64,000 nucleotides of DNA. Origin: Ascaris suum (Eukaryota; Nematoda; Chromadorea; Rhabditida; Ascarididae). Below are positions 21,685 through 32,194 of this stretch, piece after piece. Below the pieces are notes generated by a model. The model was not told where the DNA came from. It ran no database searches and saw only the letters and a list, made by a program, of their open reading frames with translations. Every line of letters begins with the position of its first letter. The stretch's first letter is position 1. The translations under genes were made by a program, and so were the position numbers. The stretch is taken from positions 13,717,358 to 13,781,357 of the forward strand of contig CM024171.1 in assembly GCA_013433145.1 (NCBI GenBank). The letters run 5' to 3'.

Positions 21685-22468
21685 TAAAACAAAATAATCG
21701 CTTCACTGGCTGGATCTCACCTTTAATAATTAGAATAAGTGACAGCTGGACAAATATACAAGTGACAAAATTTCAGTTTTAAGGGATCGAGTTATTGTCT
21801 TTTTCGCCTCACCTCGTTGTGCTTTTTTTCCAGAAAATTGTTATGCCATTCTTTCACAATAGAATTTCTTCTCGTATCAACAACCGATCGCTTTTGTACT
21901 CATGATTGCCATTGAGAACCTAGCTAATGGGATGCCCGTTTTACAAATCCTGGTAAGTGTTTGTTTCTACACATGCCCATTGTATGTAATCATCTCCTTA
22001 ATTTTCCCGCAAGGAAAGGTGAGGCCTAAAGTTTCGCAAAAGGTGTCCTCTGAACAAGAGTAAGGGGTAAATGCCAACCCTTGCACGATGGCCCAATCTC
22101 ATCGAAACGCAATTCTGACCAACTAGTAAATGATGACAGTGATAACTCTCGAAATCAGGGTTATCCCTGTCATCATTTACTAGTTGGTGTTCAATGTTGC
22201 GAACGTGCAAAATTGAATTAAGTGCAGAGAAGTGTGACTATTAATGCAAAATGTGGGTACCGTCACTCTTGGCTGGTGTGGGTCGAGAGCGCATGTGAAC
22301 TGCAATCCGAAGTAATCCTTTTCAACGCGTTCGAGATGCTGAAGACCTTATCGAGTAACGCTTGACCTCTCGAGTGTCGCTGAAACTAAAAAGAAAATAG
22401 ACAACGGTTCATGCTCAATTTACTCTTTCGACATACCAGCCATTCTTTACGGATGCCGATGCAATATT
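21021..22468 (+). mobile_element. Dispersed repeat, internally deleted copy with array
   Basis: The 5' portion (21,021-21,160, again at 21,695-21,750) and the 3' portion (about 21,751-22,468) match the two ends of 37,756-39,422 almost base for base, including the hairpin at 22,118-22,188. The roughly 0.8 kb middle section of the other copy is absent here. No transposase or reverse transcriptase is visible, and I see no terminal inverted repeats, so the class is unknown; a non-autonomous DNA element or Helitron-like repeat are possibilities. Confidence 0.75.
22118..22188. other. 29-bp-stem hairpin in dispersed repeat (copy 1)
   Basis: ACCAACTAGTAAATGATGAC...GTCATCATTTACTAGTTGGT: arms of about 29 nt with a single mismatch around a loop of about 13 nt. 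The same hairpin is at 39,073-39,142 in the second copy of the element. It could be a small foldback element nested in the repeat, a hairpin RNA source, or a structural end signal. Confidence 0.85.
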
Positions 22469-22734
22469 CAAATACCCTCGCCCTGCTCCCAAAAAACTTC
22501 AATTTCCCATCTGAAGTGACGTCCTATGCAGAAATGAAAACATTTAGCACTCTAATAAACGTACGAAGAGAAGAGGATACCTAAAGCACATGATATAATA
22601 CAGCAATGCATCAGCGAACGGTCATACCTGCCTATCAGATCGATAAATAAATATAACAGATATGAAATTTGATGAGGTCGCCAACGAAGTAAATTGTCTC
22701 TATTACGTAGGTAACAGCAAAGTATAATTTCGAA

Positions 22735-23020
22735 GATAAAGAAAAAGATAAGTTATAAATAGAAGTATAAATAAAAATATGAATACACATCAAAATAAAT
22801 ACCAAGAAAAATAAAAACTATAAACATAATTATAAATATAAATACATATAGAAGTAAATATGAACTACAAATATAAATAAAAATCCGAATATAAATAAAT
22901 AAGACAAATATAAATTAAAAACAAAATACAAATATATACACGTCCTATAGCAATGCCTATCACCGTGTACTCCTACCAAACCATTGCATTTGTTTTGCAT
23001 ACGTCCGTTTTTTTCGCCAT
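22735..23020 (+). repeat. Degenerate ATAAAT satellite
   Basis: A-rich on the plus strand, units such as TATAAATATAAATAAA with frequent substitutions, no fixed long period. Confidence 0.9.
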
Positions 23021-23539
23021 ACAAACGCTAAATTTAAGAAGGACGAATGATCTTTTGCATCAAAATTTGCATATAAATTCCTAAGACCTATAATTTCATT
23101 CCATGGTTCCCGTTGTACGAAAGCTTTACTTCATGCAAAGAACCACTTCAAGTGGGTGAATGCTTGTTATTTTCGAAACTTCCAGCATGAAAAATGAACT
23201 AATTTCACGTACCTGTTCTTATATTCATCGAGCATTATAATTTGTGCAGGTAGCAACAGCAGCAGTTTATAATCGACACGACTCTCACCAGCACCATTTT
23301 TTAACGCGATAACTGCAACCAGCTGCTTTTACCACATAGCTTCGTACTGCAAAAATCAGCATATAAGCGTACACTTATGGCGTAAGCCAGAAATATTGCT
23401 TGAATTTGAAAATAGCAATATTTCAAAATTTCTAAGTTTTTCTTAGAATTTCTCGCCTAAAACTACTAATGTTCATCTTGCTTTATAATCTGCAGAGAAG
23501 TTTTCCCTTTCAGAATGAGATGCGCTCTTCACAAGGTTA

Positions 23540-24480
23540 TAAATAAAAAGATAAAATAAACATAAACATAAATATAAATATTAAGACTAATTATTAAGAC
23601 AAATAGAAATATAGACCTGAACATAAATATAAACATAAAGATGAATACAAATATAAAGATAAATATTAATTGTGATTATGAATATAAACGTCGATGTAAA
23701 TATATTTACACAAATATGGAAATATAATTATAAATTTAAATATAAAGATGAAAATAAATATAAACTAAATTATAAATATAAATGCAAATATTAAAAAAAG
23801 ACAAAGATAAACACAAATAAAAAAATAATTATGAACAAAAACTAAAAACATAAAGACGAATATAAACGTAAAATGAACTAGAAACATAAACGAGCAAATA
23901 AAAATAAATATAAACATAAGTATAAATTATAAATATAAATACAAATATAAATCTAAATGTAAATATTAAAACAAATAGAATTATAAATGTAAAGACAAAG
24001 GAAAATAAATTCTAAATACAAGTATAATTAAAAATATAAACACAAATATAAATGTAAACATAAAGTGAAAATAAGATGTAAAATTAAATGCAAATATAAA
24101 TATAGATTACAAATATAAACACAGTGATAAATAGAAATTGTAAATAGAAACACAAACACAAATGTAAACATAGATTATAAATCTGGATCTAAATATAAAT
24201 ATGAATATAAATGTAAATATAAATATAAATATAAATATAAATATAAATATAAATATAAATATAAATATAAATATAAATATAAACATAGAGATAAGTATAA
24301 ATTATAAAAACAGATATGAAAATTTATTAAAGATAAATATAAAAATAATGATAAATATCGATAGTTTATAAATATTAGTACAAATAAGTACAACCACTAA
24401 TATAAATATAAAATAAATATCGACTTTACAAATATTATAAGATAAATACCAGTTTAAATTTCAATATAAATAAATAAATT
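23540..24480 (+). repeat. Degenerate ATAAAT satellite with a perfect core
   Basis: Same family as 22,735-23,020. At about 24,196-24,285 the hexamer ATAAAT/AAATAT is perfectly repeated some 14 times, while the flanks are heavily diverged, which suggests recent expansion of the centre. Confidence 0.92.
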
Positions 24481-27400
24481 CGGTGTCGAGCGAGAGGTAT
24501 TATATTAGCCGACATTAACTAATGTCCGCTGTGGACTTTTTTGGGGAAAGAAAAGGCAAAAGAAAATTTCTGACTTTTTTCGGGCTAGAAAGATATCAGA
24601 TGGATGATGTGGTTGGACTCTCTGAAACACAGTCCACTTCTGGCTATTCGCTTCCTTCAATATTATCTGTTTTCCATGGAGCATAGATTTCAGAAGCCCC
24701 ATCGATCTCAACCTACTTCAGTTTTCACTTTTCCAATACAAATTCAAAAAAAAAAAAGAAAATCATGCGCAAATTTGCTCACAACGTATTTATGGTTCAA
24801 TCGCATTAAAATGCTATGTTAAACCAGTTTAGAGACATTATTAAGGAGTGCAAAACCCATCGTGATTCTTGTTGTTATGTAAATTTTTAATCAACTTCAA
24901 AGTCATATTCTTCCTCCATTTTTACAACACCCGCAAACTTTTAAATGTCACCTTCATATTCAGAACTTAGTAATGAATTTTGCTGTGCGAATTCGATGAT
25001 CAAGATCCTCGTCATATCATAAGATGCTCACTGTCAGTTCTCTTTAGAAGCGCCATCAGCTGCACTAAATTGCGCTGCCGTAGGCACTTAGCAAAAATGA
25101 GCATTCTATATTCTGAACAAGGCGTGTCATTCGCACAACGCTCGTAAACATTCGTTACTAAGAAATCCCCTCGTCCATACGTTTCCCGCCCAACACTGCC
25201 ACTAATCACATGCTACATTCAACATTCACTTCTATTCAAGCACAACAGCCATCAGCAATAAAAATAACATAAGAAAGAAAATACTCACATGAAGAAAAAT
25301 GCTTCCGGCGATGAGGTATTGTGTTGTTTTTTGTGGCACCGCACTTCCATTGCGTTTGATAATCGATATACAGCCACGGTGCAAATTCTTTTGCATACTG
25401 CAAAAGAAAAAGATGAACACAAGCTCGAATTGATAACTCGAAATTACTATGGAAAGAAAAGAAACAATGAAGAGAGAAAATACTTCGTTTTGTATGAGCT
25501 AATCGAAATAGGGTAGCGAAAAGGAAAGAAGCTATTCCCGCTGAACGAAAGAGATAGGGAGACTTACATGACATCCAAATATGAATCCAAAGAACGCAAA
25601 TAACTCAATGAAAGAATTGGAAATTTTATGCGGACTAGAACAACTGTCGACATGAAAAGTTCGGTGCATCATTCTCAGTGAAAAAAAGCGAGATAACAAA
25701 GCTTATCACTGGGAATATACTAAAACACACTAATTCCGGCAGAATACTAATCAAATTTCGACTCCACAATGGGCTTACGAAGTGGAGAATTTTCCACAAA
25801 TCAGAGACGCGGAGAGGGGAGCAGATAAAAAAGGGATGCTGAGGACCTCTTCATAAATCCTAACAAACCGAAGTCACATAAAACTATACGTCAACAGTGC
25901 ATTACTTTCGCATACAATGTTCGCAATCTCGAAAACGAATTTTTTAAGAAAACCACTTTGTGCACAACAGTGCCTCAAACCTCTCAATACGTTTCCCAAA
26001 TTTCATCGTGTACTATGAAACGAGCAAAAAAAAAGCGTCAAATCAGAAAAATTTTAACGTTTGCTCTGTACGTGCAACGAAATCTGTAACCAAATTTATA
26101 CTTTCATCATATCCCACCTCATGTCACTATATAACAGTCACTTTACTTCGACCATAAATTGCGATAAAACTCTAGGCATTAGCGGCGGTATATCAGCGAA
26201 CAAAGCTTAAAGCTGCCATCAGTGACTGCCAATAAATACGTTAAATCCGCATGCTCCAGGGTATTTAAATACCAGAAAGAACTTGCTCATCGCCAAGTAG
26301 ATCAGTTCAATGACCTCTGCCACTCCTGATACTGCTAGAATAGCCTGATAGTGACTAGGTCACCCAAGAAACTTCGAAAGCCCTCTACGAAAGTTGTTTG
26401 AAATTTGGCTAGAAAGGACAATGAGGGAAAATGCCAGGAAGGAGCCCAGAAAGTCCTGTTATTCTGCCCAGAAAGTACTATGTAAAACGACAATCATTCG
26501 TTGCAAGCTCCTTTATAACGCATAACACGAGAACTATTGCACCACGGTTCAGAAGGCCATTCTACCACACTGATTCTCCTCCGGAGTGTCGATTGCAGCT
26601 TGGCGCACAACGCACCACAAGGAAGGGCTTTCTATAGCTCCCTAGTGAAAGCGCCCTCCGTGTGCCGTAATTGCAGCTTCTGTTTACCAATTATGCGTTT
26701 CGTAATAGTCAATTCTTTTACGACTACAGCCACACCTCAAACTGCTTTTTGTTGGTTTCCCTCAAAAGTAATGAGCACCTTAAAATCAAAGCGTAGACGT
26801 CTTATGCTTGTTCATTCACAGGCCGATTTGTCCATAAGCCATGAAATCTATTACCCGTTTTCGTAGATATATCTATATTGCAACAAAAAAGCACTTTTTT
26901 AAAAAGACCTTCATGTAACCTGTTCCCTTCTCTTCTCTACAACTGCTGAATCACTCCTCCCTACTCACCTTATATCTCTAAATTCTGCTGTAAACTTGTA
27001 CAACTTGTGCATAACTGAAAGTATATGAAAGTGATACAAGCAGTAATGATGGGAGGTAGAACAAACATCTCACAGAGCAGAAAGATAAATAATAAGAGTT
27101 TTGAGATATGAGAGGCGCAAGAATAGATAGAATGCTCCTCATAACTTCACTGAAGAAAAGAGCACCTCTTCGCTGAGTCGAGCAGAAGTTTAAAGCAAAT
27201 CCTATGGAACTCATTTTCTCGCATCCTTCTCGACGTTCAAAAGACACATCGAGGATAAAGAGACAACCAAGCACACCAATATTAACATAAAACGGATCAA
27301 TTGAGATATGCCTTTCCACGTAGCACTAGCAATAATTAAATTAAAAGTCGCTATCCACCTCAACAATAACTTTGACTGCTACGAAGATGGCCGAACAAAT

Positions 27401-28375
27401 ATCTGCAAGTTGAATACCTATACCGCCACAAATATCCCCACAAATTATTCTCGTCTTCGATTTTCAAATAAACAGCGAGCTAGGCGAATGCGTGATAAGG
27501 AACGCATGTCGACTGGTAATCGCTGAGACTGCTAACCAATCATAGGTCATTTCAGTGCGAGGGGCGGCGTTTGCTTGGTCTGCTCCAGACAACCATTATA
27601 ATTGTTTTCATGTTTCGTGCGCTGAGCATAAGTGAGCGGCGTATGTGTCGCCGTATGTGAAAGCTCGCCCTGGCCGCGTTCACGAAATTATTATCCTTTG
27701 TGACTGATCAATAAAATGTCCCTGCCCATCGCAATGGACTGACCAACGTCTGCACAACGGCGGAGCTTGAAAACTACGATCCGATCCTACAACCATCTCA
27801 GAAATACGGGACTGACATCAAACGAAGTGGAAATTCGAATTCTAGCTATTTCGTAACAGCTTCATACATCTATTCGTTCAAATTATTCAAGAAATGATTT
27901 AGAAGGCCCTACAAGTGAATTATGTCATCCCATTTTCTTTCGCCATAAAAGGCAGTTTGTTCACTAGGGGCAGTATAACTCAAGCGAAAGAAAACAGAGG
28001 GTTCCGAGTAATCCGAAACTCGAAAGCCACATTTCGGCTCTTCTGAACGCCATGTATAACCTGATCTAGCTAACAGAACTGAGTAGGACGAAGTTGCCTA
28101 ATTGGCGTTGATATCTTGAAACGATAGCAACTGTTTCGCTATGTTTCTTCTAATAATGCGCCTCGTCGTCAAGCGCTCATAACAGCGGCGCCTTTTTTAG
28201 AACCATATTCGGCGACCACAACCAACCTTTCTCGTAAGTCCTAATTCCCCTATTTTCAACAATGACACATAGAAACGGCAGCGTAGCATTAGCTGTTCGA
28301 AGCGCGAAATGGCTGCACCTATGAAGTGAGGTTTGATACGCGAAAAACATAAAGCATGAGTTGAATGCAACTTAC
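24481..28375. other. Region without supported gene between satellite and gene Y
   Basis: About 3.9 kb. A minus-strand stretch at about 27,697-27,770 (LRRCADVGQSIAMGRDIL) looks coding-like and lies downstream of the gene Y exon at 28,376-28,496, so it may be a further gene Y exon, but splice borders are poor. Nothing else convincing. Confidence 0.4.
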
Positions 28376-28496
28376 AGGACCATAAACGCACACTTGCCTG
28401 TTCATCCCCAATCGTACATGGCCGATCGTCGCGTTGCATTTGCTGCATCTCGAGCAATGCAATGCCCGCAGCAACGTATGCACCTCGTACGGTGCG
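28376..28496 (-). CDS. Gene Y candidate downstream exon
   Basis: A strong GTAAGT donor closes an open stretch RTVRGAYVAAGIALLEMQ then QMQRDDRPCTIGDEQ and ASVRLWS. Composition and codon use look coding and GC content is above the flanks. The acceptor is taken as gagcag at 28,497-28,502; an alternative is six bases upstream. I do not recognise the protein. It lies just inside the 21.5-kb segment that is missing from the inverted copy, so that copy of gene Y ends without it. Confidence 0.5.
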
Positions 28497-28900
28497 CTGC
28501 TCTTGCAAGTGTCATCTAAAATTGAAAAAAAAAAGCGTTGCGGAACAAAGGGATTTCAACGGACGAAGGAACACGGGAATGACCGTAATCAGGCTACTGG
28601 ATGAACAAAGAGAAAACTATGTGAACCGTGTGAAATAAAAAACACAAGAAATGCCACGATCAGAAATTCTTCCGTGTTCCTTAACTTCTCTCTCTCCACT
28701 CTTCCGTCGCTCCAAAATCGCCCTCCTCTTGCCCGTCTACATCCTCCTTCCACTTTATTTCCTTCCTCAAATTCTTAAACATTCCTTAGTTTCCTAAACG
28801 GACCATCTGCATACAAGACAGTAGGAAATCTCAACATAAATGTCACCGACCACCATCAAACTGGGGAAATAAGAAGTAGAACTTCGCAGAAAAAGGTGAC

Positions 28901-29060
28901 CTCTTGTGAGGATGCTGTTTGTTCGCCTTGCGTACTCGACTTCGAATCCGAGTATTGAGCCATGAGATAACTCGTGGCGCGGTTTCATTTGCGCCATGCT
29001 CTTCTGGAGTGAGGTGGAGTCCAAATTCAGTACATCATCCTGAAATGCTGACTTCAAGTC
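28901..29060 (-). CDS. Gene Y exon 5 (left copy)
   Basis: After tttatttcag: DLKSAFQDDVLNLDSTSL, then QKSMAQMKPRHELSHGS and ILGFEVEYARRTNSILTR, 53 codons plus one base. The copy at 58,592-58,751 has the same length and one amino acid change (Ile to Met), good evidence for a real exon. The frame is also open upstream to 29,116, so the exon may start at the tttctag acceptor there. The donor (GTCACC) is weak. Function unknown. Confidence 0.6.
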
Positions 29061-29649
29061 CTGAAATAAATAAAAATATCCTTGTAGGTATGGCATACTC
29101 AGTTGCAGTATTTCATCTAGAAAGGCCGAAAATTTGAATGTACATGTCATATAAAAATGCGGTACAAGCGGTTTGTTAACAACAGAGATATACCAATCCA
29201 AAAAACTGAATCGAGTTCCTATCATGAAAGTCTTATTTCAGAATGAGAGCTGCGAAGTGTCGAAAAATAAACAGCTATATCCGCGGAATGTATTTTTCGA
29301 AAAAATGATATGCAAACGCTTGCAGACACCACTCAAAGTACAACGATCGTGGCATATGACCACTACCAGTTGCTGCCGGCTTTACAATACTAATCATACA
29401 TCGCCTGCCAATCAAATGGACCGCATCAGCAATCAATGCCTCTATTGCAAAGTTATGCAGGTGATAGCTTTTTTAAAGACCCACATTCTCAAGGTATGAC
29501 TTGAGTGCAGTTTTTTTCTCTACTGATTTCGACTGATTTTTTTTTTTTTTTTTTTTTTTTGCATTCAGGGCATTTGCTATTAGAAGATTTTCAATGAGAC
29601 AGAAGTGATGCACTTGTGAATTCTGCAATTTATTTACCTCCACACCTAC

Positions 29650-29695
29650 TTTCACTGCGATTTGCTCTACTTCCGTTGAAAAGCGCCTTTTTTTG
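29650..29695 (-). CDS. Gene Y exon 4 (left copy)
   Basis: 46 nt, acceptor ttgccag, donor GTAGGT, phase 2 to 0, encoding KKRRFSTEVEQIAVK. Phase fits exon 3. In the inverted copy (57,967-58,011) one A of a seven-A run is missing and the G of the donor is lost. Confidence 0.55.
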
Positions 29696-29760
29696 CTGGC
29701 AAAGTGGGCCAAGCACAGCATGACAGACTTCTCCGTTCAAGTGCTTCCAAAAAACTTCAC

Positions 29761-29855
29761 TTAATGACAATTCCATCGCGGAAGGGTGGGTATGAGAGGA
29801 ATTTATCCAATTTCTGCACATCAATTTCCAACATAATAGCTAACCTATCACACTC
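29761..29855 (-). CDS. Gene Y exon 3 (left copy)
   Basis: Strong ttgcttttag acceptor, then ECDRLAIMLEIDVQKLDK and FLSYPPFRDGIVI, donor GTGAAG, phase 0 to 2. It continues exon 2 as PGNFTQ-ECDRLAIML. In the inverted copy the donor bases read CGGAAG, so this splice could not be made there. I do not recognise the domain. Confidence 0.65.
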
Positions 29856-30125
29856 CTAAAAGCAATCAATTTCTTCGACCGCATCCACTTCTGCCACTGA
29901 AATTATAACAACAAGGTAAACTGGGTGAAGTAAAGAACGAAGATGAGAAATTCTATTCATTCATTATTCAGTTAAAACACAGGGCAGCACTAGATGGAGA
30001 ACAGAAGGCCTATTACAGTTGCATGATGACAGCTGAGGTCATACACTCTTGTGGGCGCTCGAAAACACAAACACCTATGCTGTTGTTTCCGAAGCCTGGA
30101 ACTTTAAGCACAAGTAACAACGAAC

Positions 30126-30375
30126 CTGAGTAAAGTTACCTGGCACCACAATGAGCCAATAGTGGCTTATTGGACCGTATTCTTCGCTGGCGCATCTCAG
30201 CCTTATAAGCGCTGTGCCTGCCTCTTGCAATTCGATGAATTGGCCACGTTGACACACGGCGGTCCTGCTGCGTCTGTCCTCACGACGATCTCCCGCGGCC
30301 AGTATTCCTTCTCGTGGCAACTCTCTCACGCCTATGTGAAAAGTATATTCCATGTAGGGCCTCAGAGTCGTCCAT
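30126..30375 (-). CDS. Gene Y exon 2 (left copy), unrecognised protein
   Basis: 250 nt from a cactttcag acceptor to a GTTCGT donor: WTTLRPYMEYTFHIGVREL, then Arg-rich DRREDRRSRTAVCQRGQF, IELQEAGTALIRLRCASEE and YGPISHYWLIVVPGNFTQ. Between VREL and DRRED the left copy is three bases shorter than the right copy (57,280-57,532) through a 5-bp loss and a 2-bp gain, so eight or nine residues differ; the right copy version (PSEKEYWPRD) looks more natural. Beta-strand-like pattern near the end. No family recognised. Confidence 0.65.
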
Positions 30376-30429
30376 CTGAAAGTGAATAATATGCACGCAG
30401 AGCCAAAATCAGCAACATGAAAACTGTTT

Positions 30430-30530
30430 GGACTCACCACTTTTGAAGTGGCATTTTTCGAGTGCGCAGCAACGCTACTGAAGCATGATATGGAGCACCT
30501 TTCCAGGCAAAGCATCAATATACATGAAAA
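30430..30530 (-). other. Possible gene Y first exon
   Basis: Minus-strand ATG at about 30,510 followed by Cys-rich sequence and a GTGAGT donor near 30,438. The inverted copy (57,134-57,215) differs by one base, so the frames differ, and the exit phase does not fit exon 2 in either copy. Could equally be untranslated. Confidence 0.25.
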
Positions 30531-30957
30531 GTGGATCAGACTATTTCCTCACAGCGGCAGAAAAGTAAGAAACCAAAGATGAGCGAAAAATTAAGCAAGA
30601 TAGAGAACAGATCTTTGAATTTATAGCCACAAGGCTTTCAAGTCACCTCCAACACCTCCAATAGGCCAAGTTTTTTTACAGAGAAAATGTAAACTAATAT
30701 CTGTAACCCCTAATCAGTTCTGGATGAGAAAATAGGTGGGGATGTACATGTGATGTACGCCTTTGCATCTCGCTCACAAGAACAGCTAATTTCATGGATT
30801 ATTAACAAATTGAAATAACCAATACTACGATAAAATAACTAACCTAATCTTGTCGCCCGCCCGGATATTCCGTACTAGATAATTTTTCTGAATCTGTAAC
30901 CCGAACGACATAAACGAAGAGGCGAACGCTGTGAAACGTATGCGATGTTTTCTACAG

Positions 30958-31126
30958 TTAAGTGCGTGTAAGTTTTTCCAGAGGTTGTGAAATAAAATGA
31001 TTTACAATAACGCTGTGAATTTTATCGAGCATACTTCGTAACTGTAGCTTTAGTGAATCCTGAGTTGATAATACTGCGCACGCAGATAGACACACAGCAC
31101 ACATGCGCAGAAACGATGCTGTCATA
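30958..31126 (-). other. Candidate small secreted-like ORF (left copy)
   Basis: From an ATG near 31,125 the minus strand encodes a hydrophobic Cys/Ala start followed by SLKLQLRSMLDKIHSVIV and LEKLTRT, about 57 residues. The copy at 56,517-56,690 differs by indels that sum to multiples of three (plus 3 and plus 3), keeping the frame, which is suggestive. It has no known family and may be chance. Confidence 0.3.
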
Positions 31127-31772
31127 ATGCGCTCATTCAAAGTCAATTTGTTAAAGCAAATCATGACTCAGTATAGACAATGGAAGTAAAACGACATTTG
31201 CGACATGAAAACGTAAATCGGCACGACCAAAGAAGCATAGAATTGCATTTAATCACAGAAATACTGAAAACTGCGGTGCAGAAGAATTTCGAAATCGAAC
31301 GCGACAGCATAGCACAGCAACGAGTACGCGTACCAAACTTGCTTCGTCACGTACGTGCGGAGTTTCAAAATCTTAACAAGGGGAGGTCTAATGATCATGG
31401 ATGAAGCACGTGAGGCACTTCAAAACCGGAGTCGAAAGAAAAGCAGAAACTGAACATATTACTTGAAGATAACCTCCTTCCCCACCTCCAAGCCTTTGCA
31501 AAAGAGATTTGTTAACAAGCTCTTAAAAATGCAGCATACATAATATGAAAATGTCGACAGAATGATATGCGAGCAAGAAAACTCAGTCAGTTACGAAATG
31601 CACAGGACTACGTTTTTATAGCGAACGCAGCAACACGGGGCACACGACCACCGCTCACTATGTAGGCTTTCACAACAAAGACGCACGCGAACACGACAGG
31701 GCAAATTTCTTCACTACCAAGGGACTCTTCGCATACGAAATCGGAACGTGACATTTTGCGCACTCTTGCGCA

Positions 31773-32194
31773 GAACGATGGCACCCCGGTTGCGAACCTC
31801 GAACGCAGCTGAGCTCGTGCACAACACTGCGTACACACGACTACCGTACCCTACGCTGCAGGCGAATACTAACTCCCATCAGAGGAATTCGAAAACCTGT
31901 AACAGAATCGAATAATGAAAATGTCCGCGGAAACTTCAGCTGAATTGAGGCGGGGAAAGTGCACTTGCTGGATGACCGATCGCTCTCTCTGCAATGATCG
32001 GTACCCACTTCCCCGCCTCAACTGAGCTGGGAATTTGAACGGGGATATTATTTGACATTCTGGTTACAGGTTTTCGAATTCCTGTGATGGGCTCAGTATT
32101 GGCCTGCAGAATCCAGAGTATGGTAGTCGTGCGTACGCTGTGTTGTGCACGAGCTCAGCTGCGTTCGGGGTTCGCAACCGGGGTGCCACCGTTC
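31773..32194. mobile_element. 422-bp palindromic foldback element (left copy)
   Basis: The two halves are near-perfect inverted repeats running from GAACGATGGCACCCCGGTTG at the left to CAACCGGGGTGCCACCGTTC at the right, meeting in a small hairpin at about 31,977-32,003. GC-rich compared with surroundings and without an open frame. This looks like a foldback or MITE-type DNA element. I see no clear target-site duplication. Confidence 0.85.

Larger units (their letters stand above)
28687..32184 (+). repeat. Large inverted repeat, left arm, inner block
   Basis: Matches the reverse complement of 55,458-58,967. It carries the 5' exons of gene Y and ends within a 422-bp palindrome. Together with 2,095-7,131 it forms one uninterrupted block in the right copy; the joint shares 2 bp (TC). 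Confidence 0.97.

Noticed and set aside
7132..28686. A 21.5-kb transposon-like insertion in the left arm
   Set aside because: No terminal repeats or target-site duplication, and the segment contains conserved host-gene exons, so a deletion in the other copy is simpler.
29866..29930. A short last exon of gene Y (VAEVDAVEEIDCF) ending in TAG, conserved in both copies
   Set aside because: The TAG is better explained as the acceptor tgcttttag of exon 3; using the later donor of exon 2 gives one continuous frame without a stop.
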